Origin: Megascapheus bottae
Taxonomy: Eukaryota > Chordata > Mammalia > Rodentia > Geomyidae
Direction of reading: 5' to 3'
Assembly (NCBI GenBank): GCA_024803745.1
Contig: JANJXV010000048.1
Coordinates: 735,001 to 799,000 of the forward strand
Length of the DNA stretch: 64,000 nt
Position numbers and translations under genes: made by a program. The notes beneath the pieces were generated by a model. It had not been told where the DNA came from. It saw only the letters and a program-made list of their open reading frames with translations, and did not search any database. Every line of letters begins with the position of its first letter. Positions within the stretch are counted from its first letter, which is position 1. Shown here piece by piece: positions 14,601-29,800 of this stretch.

Positions 14601-16400
14601 CCTAACCCTAACCCTAACACATAGGCTTACCTTAACCCTAACCCTAACACTTACCGTAACCCTAAACCTAACCCTAACCCTAACACTAACCCTAACCCTA
14701 ACACTAACACTAACACTAACCCTAACCCTAACACTAACCCTAACCCTAACCCTAACCCTTACCCTTACCCTCACCCTAACCCTAAACCTAACCCTAAATC
14801 TAACCCTAACGCTAAACATAACCCTAACCCTAACCCTAACCCTAACCCTTACCCTTAACTTAGCCCTAACCCTAAACCTAATATTAACCCTAACCCTAAC
14901 CCTAACACCTAAACCTAACCCTAATCTGAACCCTTACCCTTACCCTAACCCTAACCCTAACCCTAACCCTAACACTTACCCTAAACCTAAACCAAACCCT
15001 AACCCTTACCCTTACCCTAACCCTAACGCTAATCTTAACCCCAACCCTAAACCTAACCCTAGCCCTCACCCTAACCCTAACCCTTACCCTAACCCTAACA
15101 CTAACCCTTATGCTAACAATAACCCTAACCCTAACTCTAACCCTAACCCTTAACCTAACCCTAACACTAACCCTAACACCTAACCCTAACCCTTACCCTA
15201 ACCCTAACCCTAACCCTAACCCCTAACCCTAACCCTAACCCTAACCGCTAACCGTAATCCTAAGCCTTACCGTACCTTAACCCTACCCCTAACCCTAACA
15301 CTTACCCTTACAATAACCCCTACCCTAACACTAACTCTAAGCCTAACCCTTACTCTAACCCTAAACCTAACCCTAACACTAATCCTTACCCGTACCCTAA
15401 CCCTAATCCTAATCCTAACCGTAACGCTAACCCTAACCCTTACCCTTACCCTAACCCTAAACCTAACCCTCACCCTAAACCTAAAACTTACACTTAACCT
15501 AAGCCTAACCCTAAACCTTACACTAAACCTAACCCTAACCCTAACCCTTACCCTTACCGAACGCTAACCCTAACCCTAACCCTAACCATAACACATACCC
15601 TTAACCTAACCCTAACCCTAACCCTAACCGTAACCCTAACCCTAACCCTAACCTTAACCCTAACCCTAACACTAACACTAACCCTAAACCTAACCCTTAC
15701 CCTAACCCCAACCCTAACCCTTACCCTAACCCTAACCCTAATCCTAACCTTAACCCCAACACTAAACCTAACCCTAACCCTAACCCTTACGGTAACCCTG
15801 ACCCTAATCCTGACCCTAAATCTTACCCTTACCCCAACCCTAACCCTAACCCTAAACATAACCCTAACCCTAACCTTAACCCTAATCCTTACCCTTACCC
15901 TAACCCTAACCCTAACCCTAAACCTAATCCTAATCCTAACATTAACTCTTATCCTTACCCTAACCCTAACGCTAAACCTAATCCTACCCCATACCCTCAC
16001 CCTAACCCTAAACTTAAACCTAACCCTAACCCTAACCCTAACCTCAACCCTAACCCTTATCCTCACCCAAACCCTATGCCTAAACCTAACCCTAACCCCA
16101 AACTTAACCATTACCCTTATCCTAACCCTAAACCTAAACCTAACCCTATCCCTTACCCTTACCCTAACCCTAAACCTACCCCTAACCTTAATCCTAATCT
16201 TAACCGTAACCCTTACCCTACCCTAAACCTAACACTAAATCTAAACCTAACCCTAACCCTAACCCTAACCCCTAACCCTAACCCTAACCCTAAACCTTAC
16301 CTAACCCTAATCATAACCCTAACCCTAACCCTAATCCTTACCCTAACCCAAACCCTAAACCTTACTCTTTCCCTACCTAAACCTGACCCTAACCCTAAAC
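11700..16400. repeat. Tandem duplication, about 2.64-2.78 kb unit
   Basis: Shared rare markers include CAAAAGC at 11901 and 14584, CAATAACCCCTACC at 12672 and 15311, and CATACCCTC at 13209 and 15990. TCTTTCCCTACCTAAACC is at 13591 and 16366. The order of markers is the same in both copies. Offset drift from 2639 to 2781 implies accumulated indels. The TCTTTCC(C/A)TACCTAA marker recurs at 20959 and 22744, with a TATTTCCATACC variant at 20411, so this unit is part of a wider family running to about 23 kb. Confidence 0.7.
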
Positions 16401-17179
16401 CTAACCCTAACCCTAACGCAAACCCTTACCCTAACCCTAACACTAAACCTAACCCTAACCCTTGCCCTTACCCTAACCCTAACCCTAACCCTAACCCTAA
16501 CCCTAAACCTAACAATAACCTTAACCTTAAACCTTACCGTAACACTAACCCTAACCCGCAAACTTAAAGCTTAACCTAACCCTAATCGTAAACTTAACCC
16601 TTACCATTACCCTTACCCTAACCCTAAACCTAACTCTAACCCTAACACTAACCCTAACCTTAAACCTTACCGTAACCCTAACCCTAACCCTTACCTTAAG
16701 CCTAACGATAACCCTAAACATAACCTTAACCCTAACCCTAACCCTAACCATAACCCTAACCTTACCCTTACCCTAACCCTAACCCTAAACCTAACCCTAA
16801 CCCTACCCCTACCCTAACCTTAACCCTAAACCTAATCCTAACCCTTGCCCTTACCCTAACCCTAACCCTAACCCTAAACCTAACACTAGCCCTAACCCTA
16901 ATCCTAACCCTTACCCTTACCCTAACCCTAACCCTAAATCTAACCCTAACCCTAAACCTAACCACTAACCCTAACCTTAACCCTAAGTCTTACCTAACAC
17001 TAAACCTAAACCTAACCCTAAACCTAACCCTAGCCCTTACCCTTCCCATAACCCTAACCCTAATCCTAACCCTAAACCTTACCCTTACCCTAAACCTAAC
17101 CCTAACCCTTACCCTAAAACTAACCCTAACCCTAACCCTAACCCTTACCTTAATCCTAACCCTAAACCTAACCCTTACC

Positions 17180-19150
17180 CTTACCCAAACGCTAACCCTA
17201 ACCCTAACCCTAACCCAACCCTAACTTTTACCCTTACCCTAACCCTAACCCTAAAACTAACCTGAACCCTAACCCTATCCCTACCCCTAATATTTAATCT
17301 TACCCTAATCCTAACCCTAAAGCTAACCCTAACCCTTACCCCTACCCTAACCGTAACCCTAACCCTAACCCTTACCCTACCCTAACCCTAACCCTAATCC
17401 TTACCCTTACCCTAACCCTAAACCTAAACTAACCCTAACCCTATACTTAACCCTAACCCTAACCCACACCGTAACCATAAACCTAACAATAATCCTAACC
17501 CTAACCCTTACCCTAACCCAAACCCTAAACCTAAACCTAACCCTAACCCTAACCATTACCCTAACCCTGACCCTAACCTTATCCCTAACCCTAACCCAAC
17601 CCTATCTCTTACCCTTACCCTAACCCTAACCCTAAAACTTACCCGAAACCTAACACTATCCCTAACCCTAACTCTTACCCTTACCCTAACCCTAACCCTA
17701 AACCTAACCTGAACCCTAACCCTATCCCTAACCCTAACATTTATCCTTACCCTAATCCTAACCCTAAACCTAACCCTAACCCTTACACCTACCCTAACCG
17801 TAACCTTTACTCTAACCCTAACACTAACCTTAACCCTAACCTTAACCCTAACCCTAACCCGAACCTTTACCCTAACCCTAACCGTAACCCTAACCCTAAC
17901 CCATACCCTAACCCTAACCCTAATCCTAACCCTAACGCTAACCCTAACCCTTACCCTTACCCTAACCCTAAACCTAACCCTCACCCTAAACCTAAAATTT
18001 ACACTTACCCTAAGCCTAACCCAAAACCTTACACTAAACCTAACCCTAACCCTAACCCTTACCCTTACCCGAACGCTAACCCTATCCCTAACCCTAACCA
18101 TAACACATACCCTTAACCTAAACCTAACCCTAACCGTAACCGTAACCCTAACCCTAACCCTAACACTAACACTAACCCTAAACCTAACCCTTACCCTAAC
18201 CCCAACCCTAACCCTTACCGTAACCCTAACCCTAATCCTAACCTTAACCCCAACACTAAATCTAACCCTAAACCTAACCCTTACCGTAACCCTGACCCTG
18301 ATCCTGACCCTAAATCTTACCCTTACCCCAACCCTAACCCTAACCCTAAACATAATCCTAACCCTAACCTTAAGCCTAATCCTTACCCTTACCCAAACGC
18401 TAACCCTAACCCTAACCCTAACCCAACCCTAACTTTTACCCTTACCCTAACCCTAACCCTAAACCTAACCGGAAACCTAACCCTATCCCTACCACTAATA
18501 TTTATCCTTACCCTAATCCTAACCCTAAAGCTAACCCTAATCCTTACCCCTACCCTAACCGTAACCCTAACCCTAACCCTAAACCTTACCCTAACCCTAA
18601 ACCTAACACTAATCCTTACCCTTACCTAACCCTAACCCTAAACTAACCCTAACCCTAAACTTAAACCTAACCCTAACCCTAACTCAAACCGTAACCCTAA
18701 ACCTAACAATAATCCTTACCCTAACCCTAACCCTAACCCAAACCCTAAACCTAAACTTAACCCTAACCCTAACCCTTACCCTAACCCTGACCCTAACCTT
18801 ATCCCTAACCCTAACCCAACCCTAACACTTACCCTTACCCCAACCCTAACCCTAAAACTTACCTGAAACCTAACCCTATCCCTAACCCTAACTCTTACCC
18901 TTACCCTAACCCTAACCCTAAACCTAACATGAACCCTAACCCTATCCCTAACCCTAACCCTAACCCTAACCCTAAGCCTTACCCGTACCCTAACCCTAAC
19001 CCTAACACTTACCCTTACCATAACCCCAACCCTAACCCTAACCCTAAGCCTAATCCTTACTCTAACTCTAAGCCTAACCCTAACACTAACCCTTACCCCC
19101 ACCCTAACCCTAAACCTAATCCTAAACCTAACGCTAACTCTAACCCTTAC
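17180..19150. repeat. Tandem duplication, about 1.21 kb unit
   Basis: AACTTTTACC is at 17223 and 18431, and ACC(C/T)GAAACC is at 17641 and 18861. Both are followed by the same succession of CTATCCCTAACC variants. The two copies are less alike than those at 30.6-33.7 kb, so this looks like an older event. Confidence 0.6.
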
Positions 19151-19429
19151 CCTTACCCTAACCCTAATCTAACCCTCACCCTAAACCTAAAACTTACACT
19201 TACCCTAAGCCTAACCCTAACCATTACACTAAACCTAACCCTAACCCTAACCCTTACCCTTACCCTAATTCTAACCCTAACCCTAACCCTAACCCTAACA
19301 CATACCCTTAACCTAAACCTAACCCTAACCCTAACCGTAACCCTAAACCTAACCCTAACCTTAACCCTAACCCTAACACTTACCCTAACCCTAACCCTAA
19401 CCCTTACCCTAACCCAAACCCTAAGCTTA

Positions 19430-21709
19430 ACCATAAACTTAACCCTAACCCTAACCCTAACCCGAACCTTTACCCTTACCCTAACACTAACCCTAAACCA
19501 AATCCTAATCCTAACCCTAACCCTTACCTTAACCCTAACCCTAATCCTAACCCTAACCCTTACCCTAACCCTAAACCTAAACCTAAACCTAACCCTAATC
19601 CTAACCTTAACCCTAACCCTTACCGTTACCCTATCCCTAACCCTAACAATAACCCTAAACCTAACCCTAACCCTAACCTTAACCCTTACACTTACCCTAA
19701 CTCTAACCCTAACCCTAACCCTTACCCTAACCCTAACCCTCACCCTAACACTAACACTAACCCTAACCCTTACCCTAACCCCAACCATAACCCTTACCCT
19801 AACCTAACCCTAACCTTAACCCCAACACTAAACCTAACCCTAACCCTAACCCTTACCCTAACACTAACCCTAATCCTGACCCTAAATCTTACCCTTACCC
19901 CAACCCTAACCCTAACCCTAAACCGAATCCTAACCATAACCTTAACCCTAATCCTTACCCTTACCCTAACCCTAACCCTAACCCTAAACCTAACCCTAAC
20001 CCTAACATTAACCCTTATCCTTACCCTAACCCTAACCCTAAACCTAATCCTACCCCTTAACCTCACCCTAACCCTAAACTAAAACCTAACCCTAACTCTA
20101 ACCTCAATCCTAACCCTTATCCTTACCCTAACCCTAACCCTAACCCTAAACCTAACCCTAACCCAAACTTAACCATTACCCTTACCCTAACCCTAACCCT
20201 AAACCTAACCCTATCCCTTACAGTTACCCTAACCCTAAACCTACCCATAACTTTAATCCTAATCTTAACCCTAACCCTTACCCTACCCTAAACCTAACCC
20301 TAATTTAAACCTAACCCTAACCCTAACCCTAACCCTAAACTTTACCTAGCCCTAATCCTAACCCTAACCCTAACCCTAATCCTTACCCTAACCCAAACCC
20401 TAACCCTTACTATTTCCATACCTAAACCTGACGCTAACCCTAAACCTAACCCTAACCCTAACGCTAACCTTTACCCTAAACTTAACCCTAATCCTAACCC
20501 TAACCCTTGCCCTTACCCTAACCCTAACCCTAACCCTTACCTTAAGCCCAATCATAACCCTAAACATAATCTTAACCCTAACCCTAACCCTACCCCTAAC
20601 CTTACCCTTACCCTAACCCTAACCCTAAACCTAACCCTAACCCTAACCCTACAATAACCTTAACCCTAACCCTAATCCTAACCATTGCCCTTACGCTAAC
20701 CCTAACCCTAAACCTAACACTAATCCTAACCCTAACCCTAAACCTAACCCTTACCCTTACCCTAACCCTAACCCTAAACCTAACTCTAAACCCTAACCCT
20801 AACCTTAACCCTAACCCTTACCTAAACCTAAACCTAAACCTAACCCTAACCCTAACCCTAACCCTAACAGTAATCCTTACCCTAAGACTAACCCTAACCC
20901 TAATACTAACCCTAACCATAACCCTAATCCTTACACTAACCCAAACCCTAACCCTTACTCTTTCCCTACCTAACCCTAACCCTAACCCTAAACCTAACCC
21001 TAACCCTCACCCTACCCTAAGCTTAACCCTAACCCTAATCCTAACCCTTGCCCTTACCCTAACCCTAACCCTAAACCTAACACTAACCCTAACCCTTACC
21101 TAACCCTAACCCTAAACCTAACCCTAACCCTAACCCCTAACCCCTAACCCTATCCCTAACCCTTACCTAACCCTAAACCTAAATCTAACCCTAAACCTAA
21201 CCCTAACCCTAAACCTAACCCTAACTCTTACTCTAACCCTAACCCTACTCCTACCCCTAACCCTTACCCTTACCCTAAACCTAACCCTAAAACTAAACCA
21301 AACCCTAACCCTAACCTTAACCCTAACACTTACCCTTACCCTAACCCTAACCGTAACAACTAACACTAAACCTAACCCTAACCCTAATCCTAACACTTAC
21401 CCTTACCCTAAACCTAACCCTAACCCTAACACTAACGCTAACACTTACCCTAACCTTAACCCTAACCCTAACCCTTATCCTAACCCCAAACCTAACCCTA
21501 CCCCTCACTCTAACACATACCCTTACCCTAACCCTAACCCTAACCCTAACCGTAACCCTAAATCTAACCCTAAACCTAACCCTAAACCCTAACCCTGAAC
21601 CTAACCATAACCCTAAGCCTTACCCTTAACCTAAACCTAACCCTTACCCTAACCCTAACCCTAACCCTAACCTTAACCCTAAAACTTACCCGAAGCCACA
21701 CCCTAAACT

Positions 21710-21742
<33 letters not shown>

Positions 21743-23160
21743 CCCTTACCCTAACCTAAACCCTAACCCTAACCATAAACTTAACCCTAACCCTAACAGT
21801 AAACCGAACCTTTACCCTTACCCTAAAACAAATCCTAACCCTAACCCTAACCCTTACCTTAACCCTAACCCTAATGCTAACCCTAACCCTTACCCTTACC
21901 CTAACCCTAAACCTAAACCTAGCCCTAATCCTAACCTTAACCCTAACCCTTACCGTTACCCTATCCCTAACCCTAACAATAACCCTAAACCTAACCCTAA
22001 CCCTAACCTTAACCCTTACACTTACCCTAACCCTAACCCTAACCCTAACCCTTACCCTAACCCTAACCCTCACCCTAACACTAACACTAACCCTAACCCT
22101 TACATTAACCCCAACCCTAACCCTTACCCTAACCCTTACCCTAACCCTAACCTTAACCCCAACACTAAACCTAACCCTAACCCTAACCCTTACCCTAAAA
22201 CTAACCCTAATCCTGATACTAAATCTTACCCTTACCCCAACCCTAACCCTAACACTAAACGGAACCCTAACCCTAATCTTAACCCTAATCCTTACCCTTA
22301 CCCTAACCCTAACCCTAACCCTAACCCTAAACCTAACCCTAACCCTAATATTAACTCTTATCCTTACCCTAACCCTAACCCTAAACCTAATCCTACCCCT
22401 TAACCTCACAATAACCCTAAACTTAAACCTAACCCTAACCCTAACCTCAATCCTAACCCTTATCCTTACCCTATCCCTAACCCTAATCCTAAACCTTACC
22501 CTAACCCAAACTTAACCATTACCCTTACCCTAACCCTAACCCTAAACCTAACCCTATCCCTTACCCTTACCCTAACCCTAAACCTACCCCTAACCTTAAT
22601 CCTAATCTTAACCCTAACCCTTACCCTACCCTAAACCTAACCCTAAATCTAAACCTAACCCTATCCCTAACCCTAACCCCTAACCCTAACCCTAAACCTT
22701 ACCTAACCCTAATCCTAACCCTAACCCAAACCCTAACCCTTACTCTTTCCATACCTAAACCTGACGCTAACCCTAAACCTAACCCTAACCCTAACGCTAA
22801 CCCTTACCCTAAACTTAACCCTAATCCTAACCCTAACCCTTGCCCGTACCCTAACCCTAACCCTAACCCTTACCTTAAGCCCAACCATACCCCTAAACAT
22901 GACCTTAACCCTAACCATAACCCTAACCCTAAACTTACCCTTACCCTAACCCTAACCCTAAACCTAACCCTAACCCTAACCCTACCCTAACCTTAACCCT
23001 AACCCTAATCCTAACCATTGCCCTTACGCTAACCCTAACACTAAACCTAACACTAACCCTAACCCTAACCCTAAACCTAACCCTTACCCTTACCCTAACC
23101 CTAACCCTAAACCTAACCCTAACCCTAACCCTAACCCCTAACTCTAACCTTAACCCTAAC
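19430..23160. repeat. Tandem duplication, about 2.33 kb unit
   Basis: CCGTTACCCTATCC is at 19623 and 21953. TACCCCTTAACCTC is at 20051 and 22394. The T(A/C)TTTCCATACC marker is at 20411 and 22744. The offset is 2330-2343 throughout, and long stretches between markers match base for base, including the CGAACCTTTACCC block near the start of each copy. Confidence 0.75.
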
Positions 23161-23929
23161 CCTTACCTAACCCTAAACCTAAACCTAACCCTAAACCTAA
23201 CCCTAACCGTTACCCTTCCCCTAAAACTAACCCTAACCCTAACCCTAAACCTTACCCTTACCCTTCCCCTAAACCTAACTCTAACCCTAACCCTAACCCT
23301 TACCTTAATCCTAAAACTTACCCTAACTTTTACCCTTACACTAACCCTAACCCTAAAACTAACCTGAACTATAACCCTATCCCTAATCCTAACATTTATC
23401 CTTACCCTAATCCTAACCCTAAACCTAATCCTTACCCTAACCCTAACCCTAACCCTAAACCTAACCCTAACCCTAAACCTAACCCTTACCCTAACCCAAA
23501 CCCTAACCTTAAACATAACCTTATCCCTAACCCTAACCCTAACCCGAACCTTTACCCTTACCCTAACACTAACCCTAAACCTAACCCTAACTCTAACCCT
23601 AACCATTACCCTAACCCTAACCCTAATCCTAACCCTAAACCTTACCCTTACCCTAACCCTAACCCTAACCCTAAACCTAACCCTAACCCTAACCCTAACC
23701 TTACCCTTACCTTAACTCTAACCCTAACAGTTACACTTACCCTAACGCTAATCCTAACACTAACCCTAACACATATCCTCAACCTAAACCTAACCCTAAC
23801 CCTAACCGTAACCCTAAACCTAACCCTAACCTTAACCCTAACCCTAACACTTACCCTAACCCTAACCTTAACCCCAACACTAAAACTAACCCTAACCCTA
23901 ACCCTAACCCTTACCCTTACCCTAACCCT

Positions 23930-26800
23930 AACCCTAATCCATACCCTAAACCGAACCCTAACCCTAACCCTAACCCTTACCCTTAAGCTAACCCTAACCC
24001 CAAACCTAACCTTAACCCTAACCCTTACCCTTACCCTAACCCTAACCCTAATCCAAACCCAAAACCGAACCCTAACCCTAACCTTAACCCTTAACCTAAC
24101 CCTAACCCCAAACCTAACCCGAACCCTAACCCTTACCCTAACCCTAACCTTAACCCTAAACCTTACCCTTACCCTAAAACTAACCCTAACCCTTCCCCTA
24201 ACCCTAAACCTTACCCTAACCCTATCCCCTAACTCTAACCCTAACCCTAATCCTTATCCTTACCCTAAACCTAAACCTAACCCTAAGCCTTACCCTAACC
24301 CTAACCCTAACCCTAAACCTTACCCTTTCCCTAACCCTAACCCTAACCCTAACCCTAAACCTTACCCTTACCCTTAACTTAATCCTAACCCTAACCTTAA
24401 CCCTAACCCTAACCCATAAACCTAACCCTAACGTTAACTTTAACCCTTAGACATACCCTAACCCTCACCCTAACACTTACACTAACCCTAACTCTAACCC
24501 TTACCTTACCCTAAACCTAACCCTAACACTTACCCTAACCCTAACCCTAACCCGAACACTAACCCTAACCCCTAACCCTAACCCTAAAGCTCACCCTAAT
24601 CCTAACCCTAACCCTAAACCTAAACCTTACCCTATCCCTAACTCTAACCCTTAGCCTTACCCTAACCCTAACCCTAACCCTAACCCTTATCCCAACCCTA
24701 ACCCTAACCCTTAAAATAACCCTAACCCTAACCCTAAACTCTAACCCTAACGCTAACCCTAACTCTCACCCTAACCTTAACCCTAACCCTTACCCTAACC
24801 TAACCCTAAACTTAACCCTTACCCTTAACCTAACCCTAACCCTAACCCTGACCCGAACCCTAAACCTAACCCTAATCCTTACCCTAACCCTAAACCTACT
24901 CCTAACCCTAACATTAACCCTAACCGTTAGCCTTACACTAACCCTAACCTTAACCCTTACCCTAAACCTATCCCTATCCCTGACACTTACCCTTAACCTT
25001 ACCATAACCCTAACCCTAACCCTTACTTTTAATATAACCCTAACCCTAACCCTAAACCTTACCCGTACCCTTACCTTAACCCTAACCCTAACCTTAATCC
25101 TAACCCTAAACCTAACCCTAACCCTTACCCTTACCTAACCCTAACCCTAACCATAAACCTAACCCTAACCCTAACCCTAACCCTTAACCTTACCTTAAAC
25201 CTAACCCGAACCATAACCCTAACCCTCACCCTATACCTTACACTTACCCTAACCCTAATCCTAAACTTAATGCTAATCCTAACCCTAACCCGAACCCTTA
25301 CACTTACCTTAACCCTAACCCTAACCCCAATCATTACCCTAAACCTAACCCTAACCCTTACCCTAAACATAACCCTAACCATAACCGTAACCCCTAACCC
25401 TAACCCTAACCCTAAACCTTACCCTTGCCCTAACCCTAAAACTTACCCTAGCCCTAACCCCTAACCCTAACCCTAAACCTAACCCTTACCCTTAACCTAA
25501 CCCTCATCCAAATCTTAACCCTAAACCTAACACTAACCCTAACCCTAAACCTTACCCTAACCCTAACCCTTACCCTAACCCTAAACCTAACCCTAACCCT
25601 TACCCTTACCCTAACCCTAACCCTCCCTCTAACACTAACCCAAACCATAACCCTAACTCTAACCCTGGGCCTAACCCTAAGCCTAACCCTAAACTTAAAC
25701 CTAACCCTAACCCTAAACTTAACGCTTACCCTAACCCTAACTCTAACCCTATCCCCTAACCCTAACCCTAACCCTAACGCTTACCCTAACCCTAACCCTA
25801 ACCCTAACCGTAACCCTAACCCTTACCAGAACCGTAATCCTTAACCTCATCCTGAACCTAACCCTAACCCTAACCTTAAGCCTAACCCTTACCCTTACCC
25901 TAACCCTAACCCTAATCCAAACCCTAAACCGAACCCTAACCCTAACCCTAACCCTTACCCTTAAGCTAACCCTAACCCCAAACCTAACCTTAACCCTAAA
26001 CCTTACCCTTACCCTAACCCTGACCCTAATCCAAACCCTAAACCGAACCCTAACCCTAACCCTAACCCTTACCCTTAACCTAATCCTAACCCCAAACCTA
26101 ACCCTAACCCTAACCCTTACCCTAACCCTAACCTTAACTCTAAACCTTACAATTACCGTAAAACTAACCCTAAACCTTCCCCTAACCGTAAATCTTACCC
26201 TAACCCTATCCTCTAACTCTAACCCTAACCCTAATCCTTATCCTTACCCTAAACCTAAACCTAACCCTAAGCCTTACCCTAACCCTAACCCTAACCCTAA
26301 ACCTTACCCTTTCCCTAACCCTAACCCTAACCCTAACCCTAAACCTTACCCGTACCCTTACCTTAACCCTAACCCTAACCTTAATCCTAACCCTAAACCT
26401 AACCCTAACCCTTACCCTTACCTAACCCTAACCCTAACCATAAACCTAACCCTAACCCTAACCCTTAACCTTACCTTAAACCTAACCCGAACCCTAACCC
26501 TAACCCTCACCCTATACCTTACACTTACCCTAACCCTAATCCTAAACTTAATGCTAATCCTAACACTAACCCGAACCCTTACACTTACCTTAACCCTAAC
26601 CCTAACCCCAATCATTACCCTAAACCTAACCCTAACCCTTACCCTAAACATAACCCTAACCATAAATGCAACCCCTAACCCTAACCCTAACCCTAAACCT
26701 TATCCTTGCCCTAACCCTAAAACTTACCCTAGCCCTAACCCCTAACCCTAACCCTAAACCTAACCCTTACCCTTAACCTAACCCTTATCCAAATCTTAAC
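23930..26800. repeat. Duplicated segment with a ~0.69 kb internal length difference
   Basis: Each copy begins with a roughly 120 bp pair containing CTAAACCGAACCC (first copy from 23936, second from 25914, offset about 1978). The match continues through a block of CTAATCCTTATCC and CTTTCCC variants near 24.24-24.36 and 26.22-26.35 kb. It then resumes at AAACCTTACCCGTACCC, at 25054 and 26341 (offset 1287). The second copy therefore lacks about 0.69 kb present in the first at about 24.37-25.05 kb, or the first gained it. Confidence 0.7.
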
Positions 26801-29800
26801 CCTAAACCTAACACTAACCCTAACCCTAAACCTTACCCTAACCCTAACCCTTACCCTTACCATAACGATAAACCTAACCCTAACCATAACCCTAACCCTA
26901 ACCATTACCCTTTCCCTAACCCTAACCCTAACCCTAAACCTAACGCTAAAACTTACCCTTACACTTACCCTAACCCTAACCCTAATCCTAAGCTTAACCC
27001 TAACCCTAACCCTAAATCTTACCCTTAACCTAAACCTAACCCTAACCCTTACCCTAACCCTAAGCCTTAAATTCACCCTAACTTTAACCCTAACCCTCAC
27101 CCTAACCATAACCCTTACCATTACCGTAACCCTAACCCTAACCCTAACCCTAACCCTAACCCTATCCCTAACCCTAAACCTAACCCTAACCCTAACCCTA
27201 ATCCTAACACTTACCCTTACCCTAACCCTAACCCTAACTCTAAACTTTACCCTAACCCTAACGCTAACCCTAACCCTAAACCTTACCCTAACCCTAACCT
27301 TAAACCTAACCCTAACTCTTACCCTAACCCTAACCCTAACCCTAACCTAACCTTAACCCTAACCCTAACCCTAACCCTTACCCTTACGCTAACCCTAAAC
27401 CTAACCTTAAACCTAACGCAAAACCTAACCTCAACCTAACCCTTACCCTTAGACTAACCCTCACCCTAACCTTAACCCCAATCCTAAACCTAACCCTAAC
27501 CCTAACCCTAACGCTTACCTTGACCCTAACCCTAACCCTAACCCTAACACTTACCCTTACCCTAAACCTAACACTAACCCTAACTTTTACCCTAACCCTA
27601 ACCCTAACCCTAACCCTTACCCTAAACCTAACCCTAACCCCTAACCCTAACCCTTACCCTAGCCATAACACTAGTCCTAAACCTTACCCTTATTCTAAAC
27701 CTAACCCTTTGCCTAACCCTAACCCTAAACCTAACCTTAACCGTAACCCTAACCCTAACCCTTACCCTTACCCTAACCCTAAACCAAACCCTTACTCTTC
27801 CCCTAACCCTAACCCCAAACCTAACGTTAACCCTAACCCTAAACCTTACCCTTAACCGAAACCTAACCCTAACCCTTACCCTAACCCTAACCGTAACCCT
27901 AACCCTTACCCTAACCCTAACCATACCCTAACCTTAACCCTAAGCCTAACCCTAACCCTAACCCTAACCCTACCCTAACCTTAACCCTAAGCTTAAATCT
28001 AACCCTAACCCTAAACCTAACCCTAACCCTTACCCTTACCCTAACCCTAACCCTAACCCTTTACACTAACCGTAACCTTTACCCTAACCCTTACCCTTAC
28101 ACTAACTCTAACCTTAAACCTAACCCTAACCCTAACCCTAAGCCTTACCCTTACCCTAACCCTAACACTAACCTTAACCCCAACCCTATATCCAACCCTA
28201 ACCGTAACCACAACGCTTACCCTTAACCTAACCCTAATCCTAACCGTAACCCTAACATTAACCCTAACACTTACACTTACCCTAACCCTAACCCTAACCC
28301 TAACTTTTACCCTAACCCAAACCCTAACCCTAACCCTTACCGAAACCTAACCCTAACCCTAACCCCTAACCCTACCCCTTACCCTAAACCTAACCCTAAA
28401 CCTAAACCTTACCCTTACCCTAACCCTAACCCTACCTTTAACCCTAACCATAACCAGAACCCTAACCCTTACCCTAACCCTAATCCTTAGTCTAACCCTA
28501 ACCCTAACACTTACACTAACCCTAACTCTAACCCTTACCTTAACCTAACCCTAACCCTAACCCTTACCCTAACCCGAACACTAACCCTAACCCCTAAACC
28601 TAACCCTAAACCTAACGCTCACCTTAACCCTAACCCTAACCCTAAACATAAACCTTACCCTAACCCTAACCCTAACTCTAACCCTTCGCCTTACCCTAAC
28701 CCTAACCCTAACCCTAACCCTTATCCCAACCCTAACCCTAACCCTTAAAATAACCCTAACCCTAAACCCTAACACTAACCCTAACCCTAACCCTCACCCT
28801 AACCCTAACCCTAACCCTAACCCTTAACCTTACCATAACCCTAACCCTAACCTTAACACTGAACCTACACCTAAACCTAACCCTAACCCTTACCCTTACC
28901 CTAAACCTAACCCTAACGCTAACCCTAACCCTAAGCCTAACCCTAACATTAACCCTAACCCTTACCCTTATCCTAACCCTAACCCTAACCCTAACACTTA
29001 CCCTTTCCCTCACCCTAACCCTAACCTTGAACCTAACCCTAACCCTAACCCTCACCCTAACTATAACCCTAACCCTAACCCTCACCCTAACCCTAACCCT
29101 AACCCTAACCCTTACCGTAACCCTAAACCTAACTCTAACCCTTACCCTTACCCTAACCCTAACCCTAATCTTAACCCCAACCCTAAACCTAACCCTAACC
29201 CTTAACCTTACCCTAACACTCACCCTAAACCTAAACCAAACTCTAACCCTAACCCTCACCCTAACTCTTACCCTAACCCTAACCCTTAGCCTAATCCTAT
29301 CCCTAACCCTAACCCTAACCTTAACCCTAATCCTTACCCTTACCCTAAGCCCAACACTAAACCTAACCCTAAACCTAAACCTAACCCTTACACTTACCCT
29401 ATCCCTAACCCTAAACCTAACCCTAACCGTAACCCTAACCTTTGCCCTTACCCTAACCCTAACCCTGACCATAACCCTAAACCTTACCTTTACCCTAAAC
29501 CTAAACCTAACCCTTACCCTAACTCTAACCCTAACCCTAAACCTTACCCTTACCCTGAACCTAACTCTAACCCTTACCCTAACCTTAACCCTAATTCTTA
29601 CATTTACCTTAACCCTAACCCTAACAGTACCCTTACCACTAAACCTAACCCTAGCCCCAAACCTTACCCTTACCCTAAACCTAATCCTAACCCTTACCCT
29701 AACTCTAACCCTAACCCTCACCCTTACCTTAACCCTAACCTTAACCCGTACACTTACCCTTACAGTAACCGTAACCCTAACCCTAACCCCTAACCCTAAC

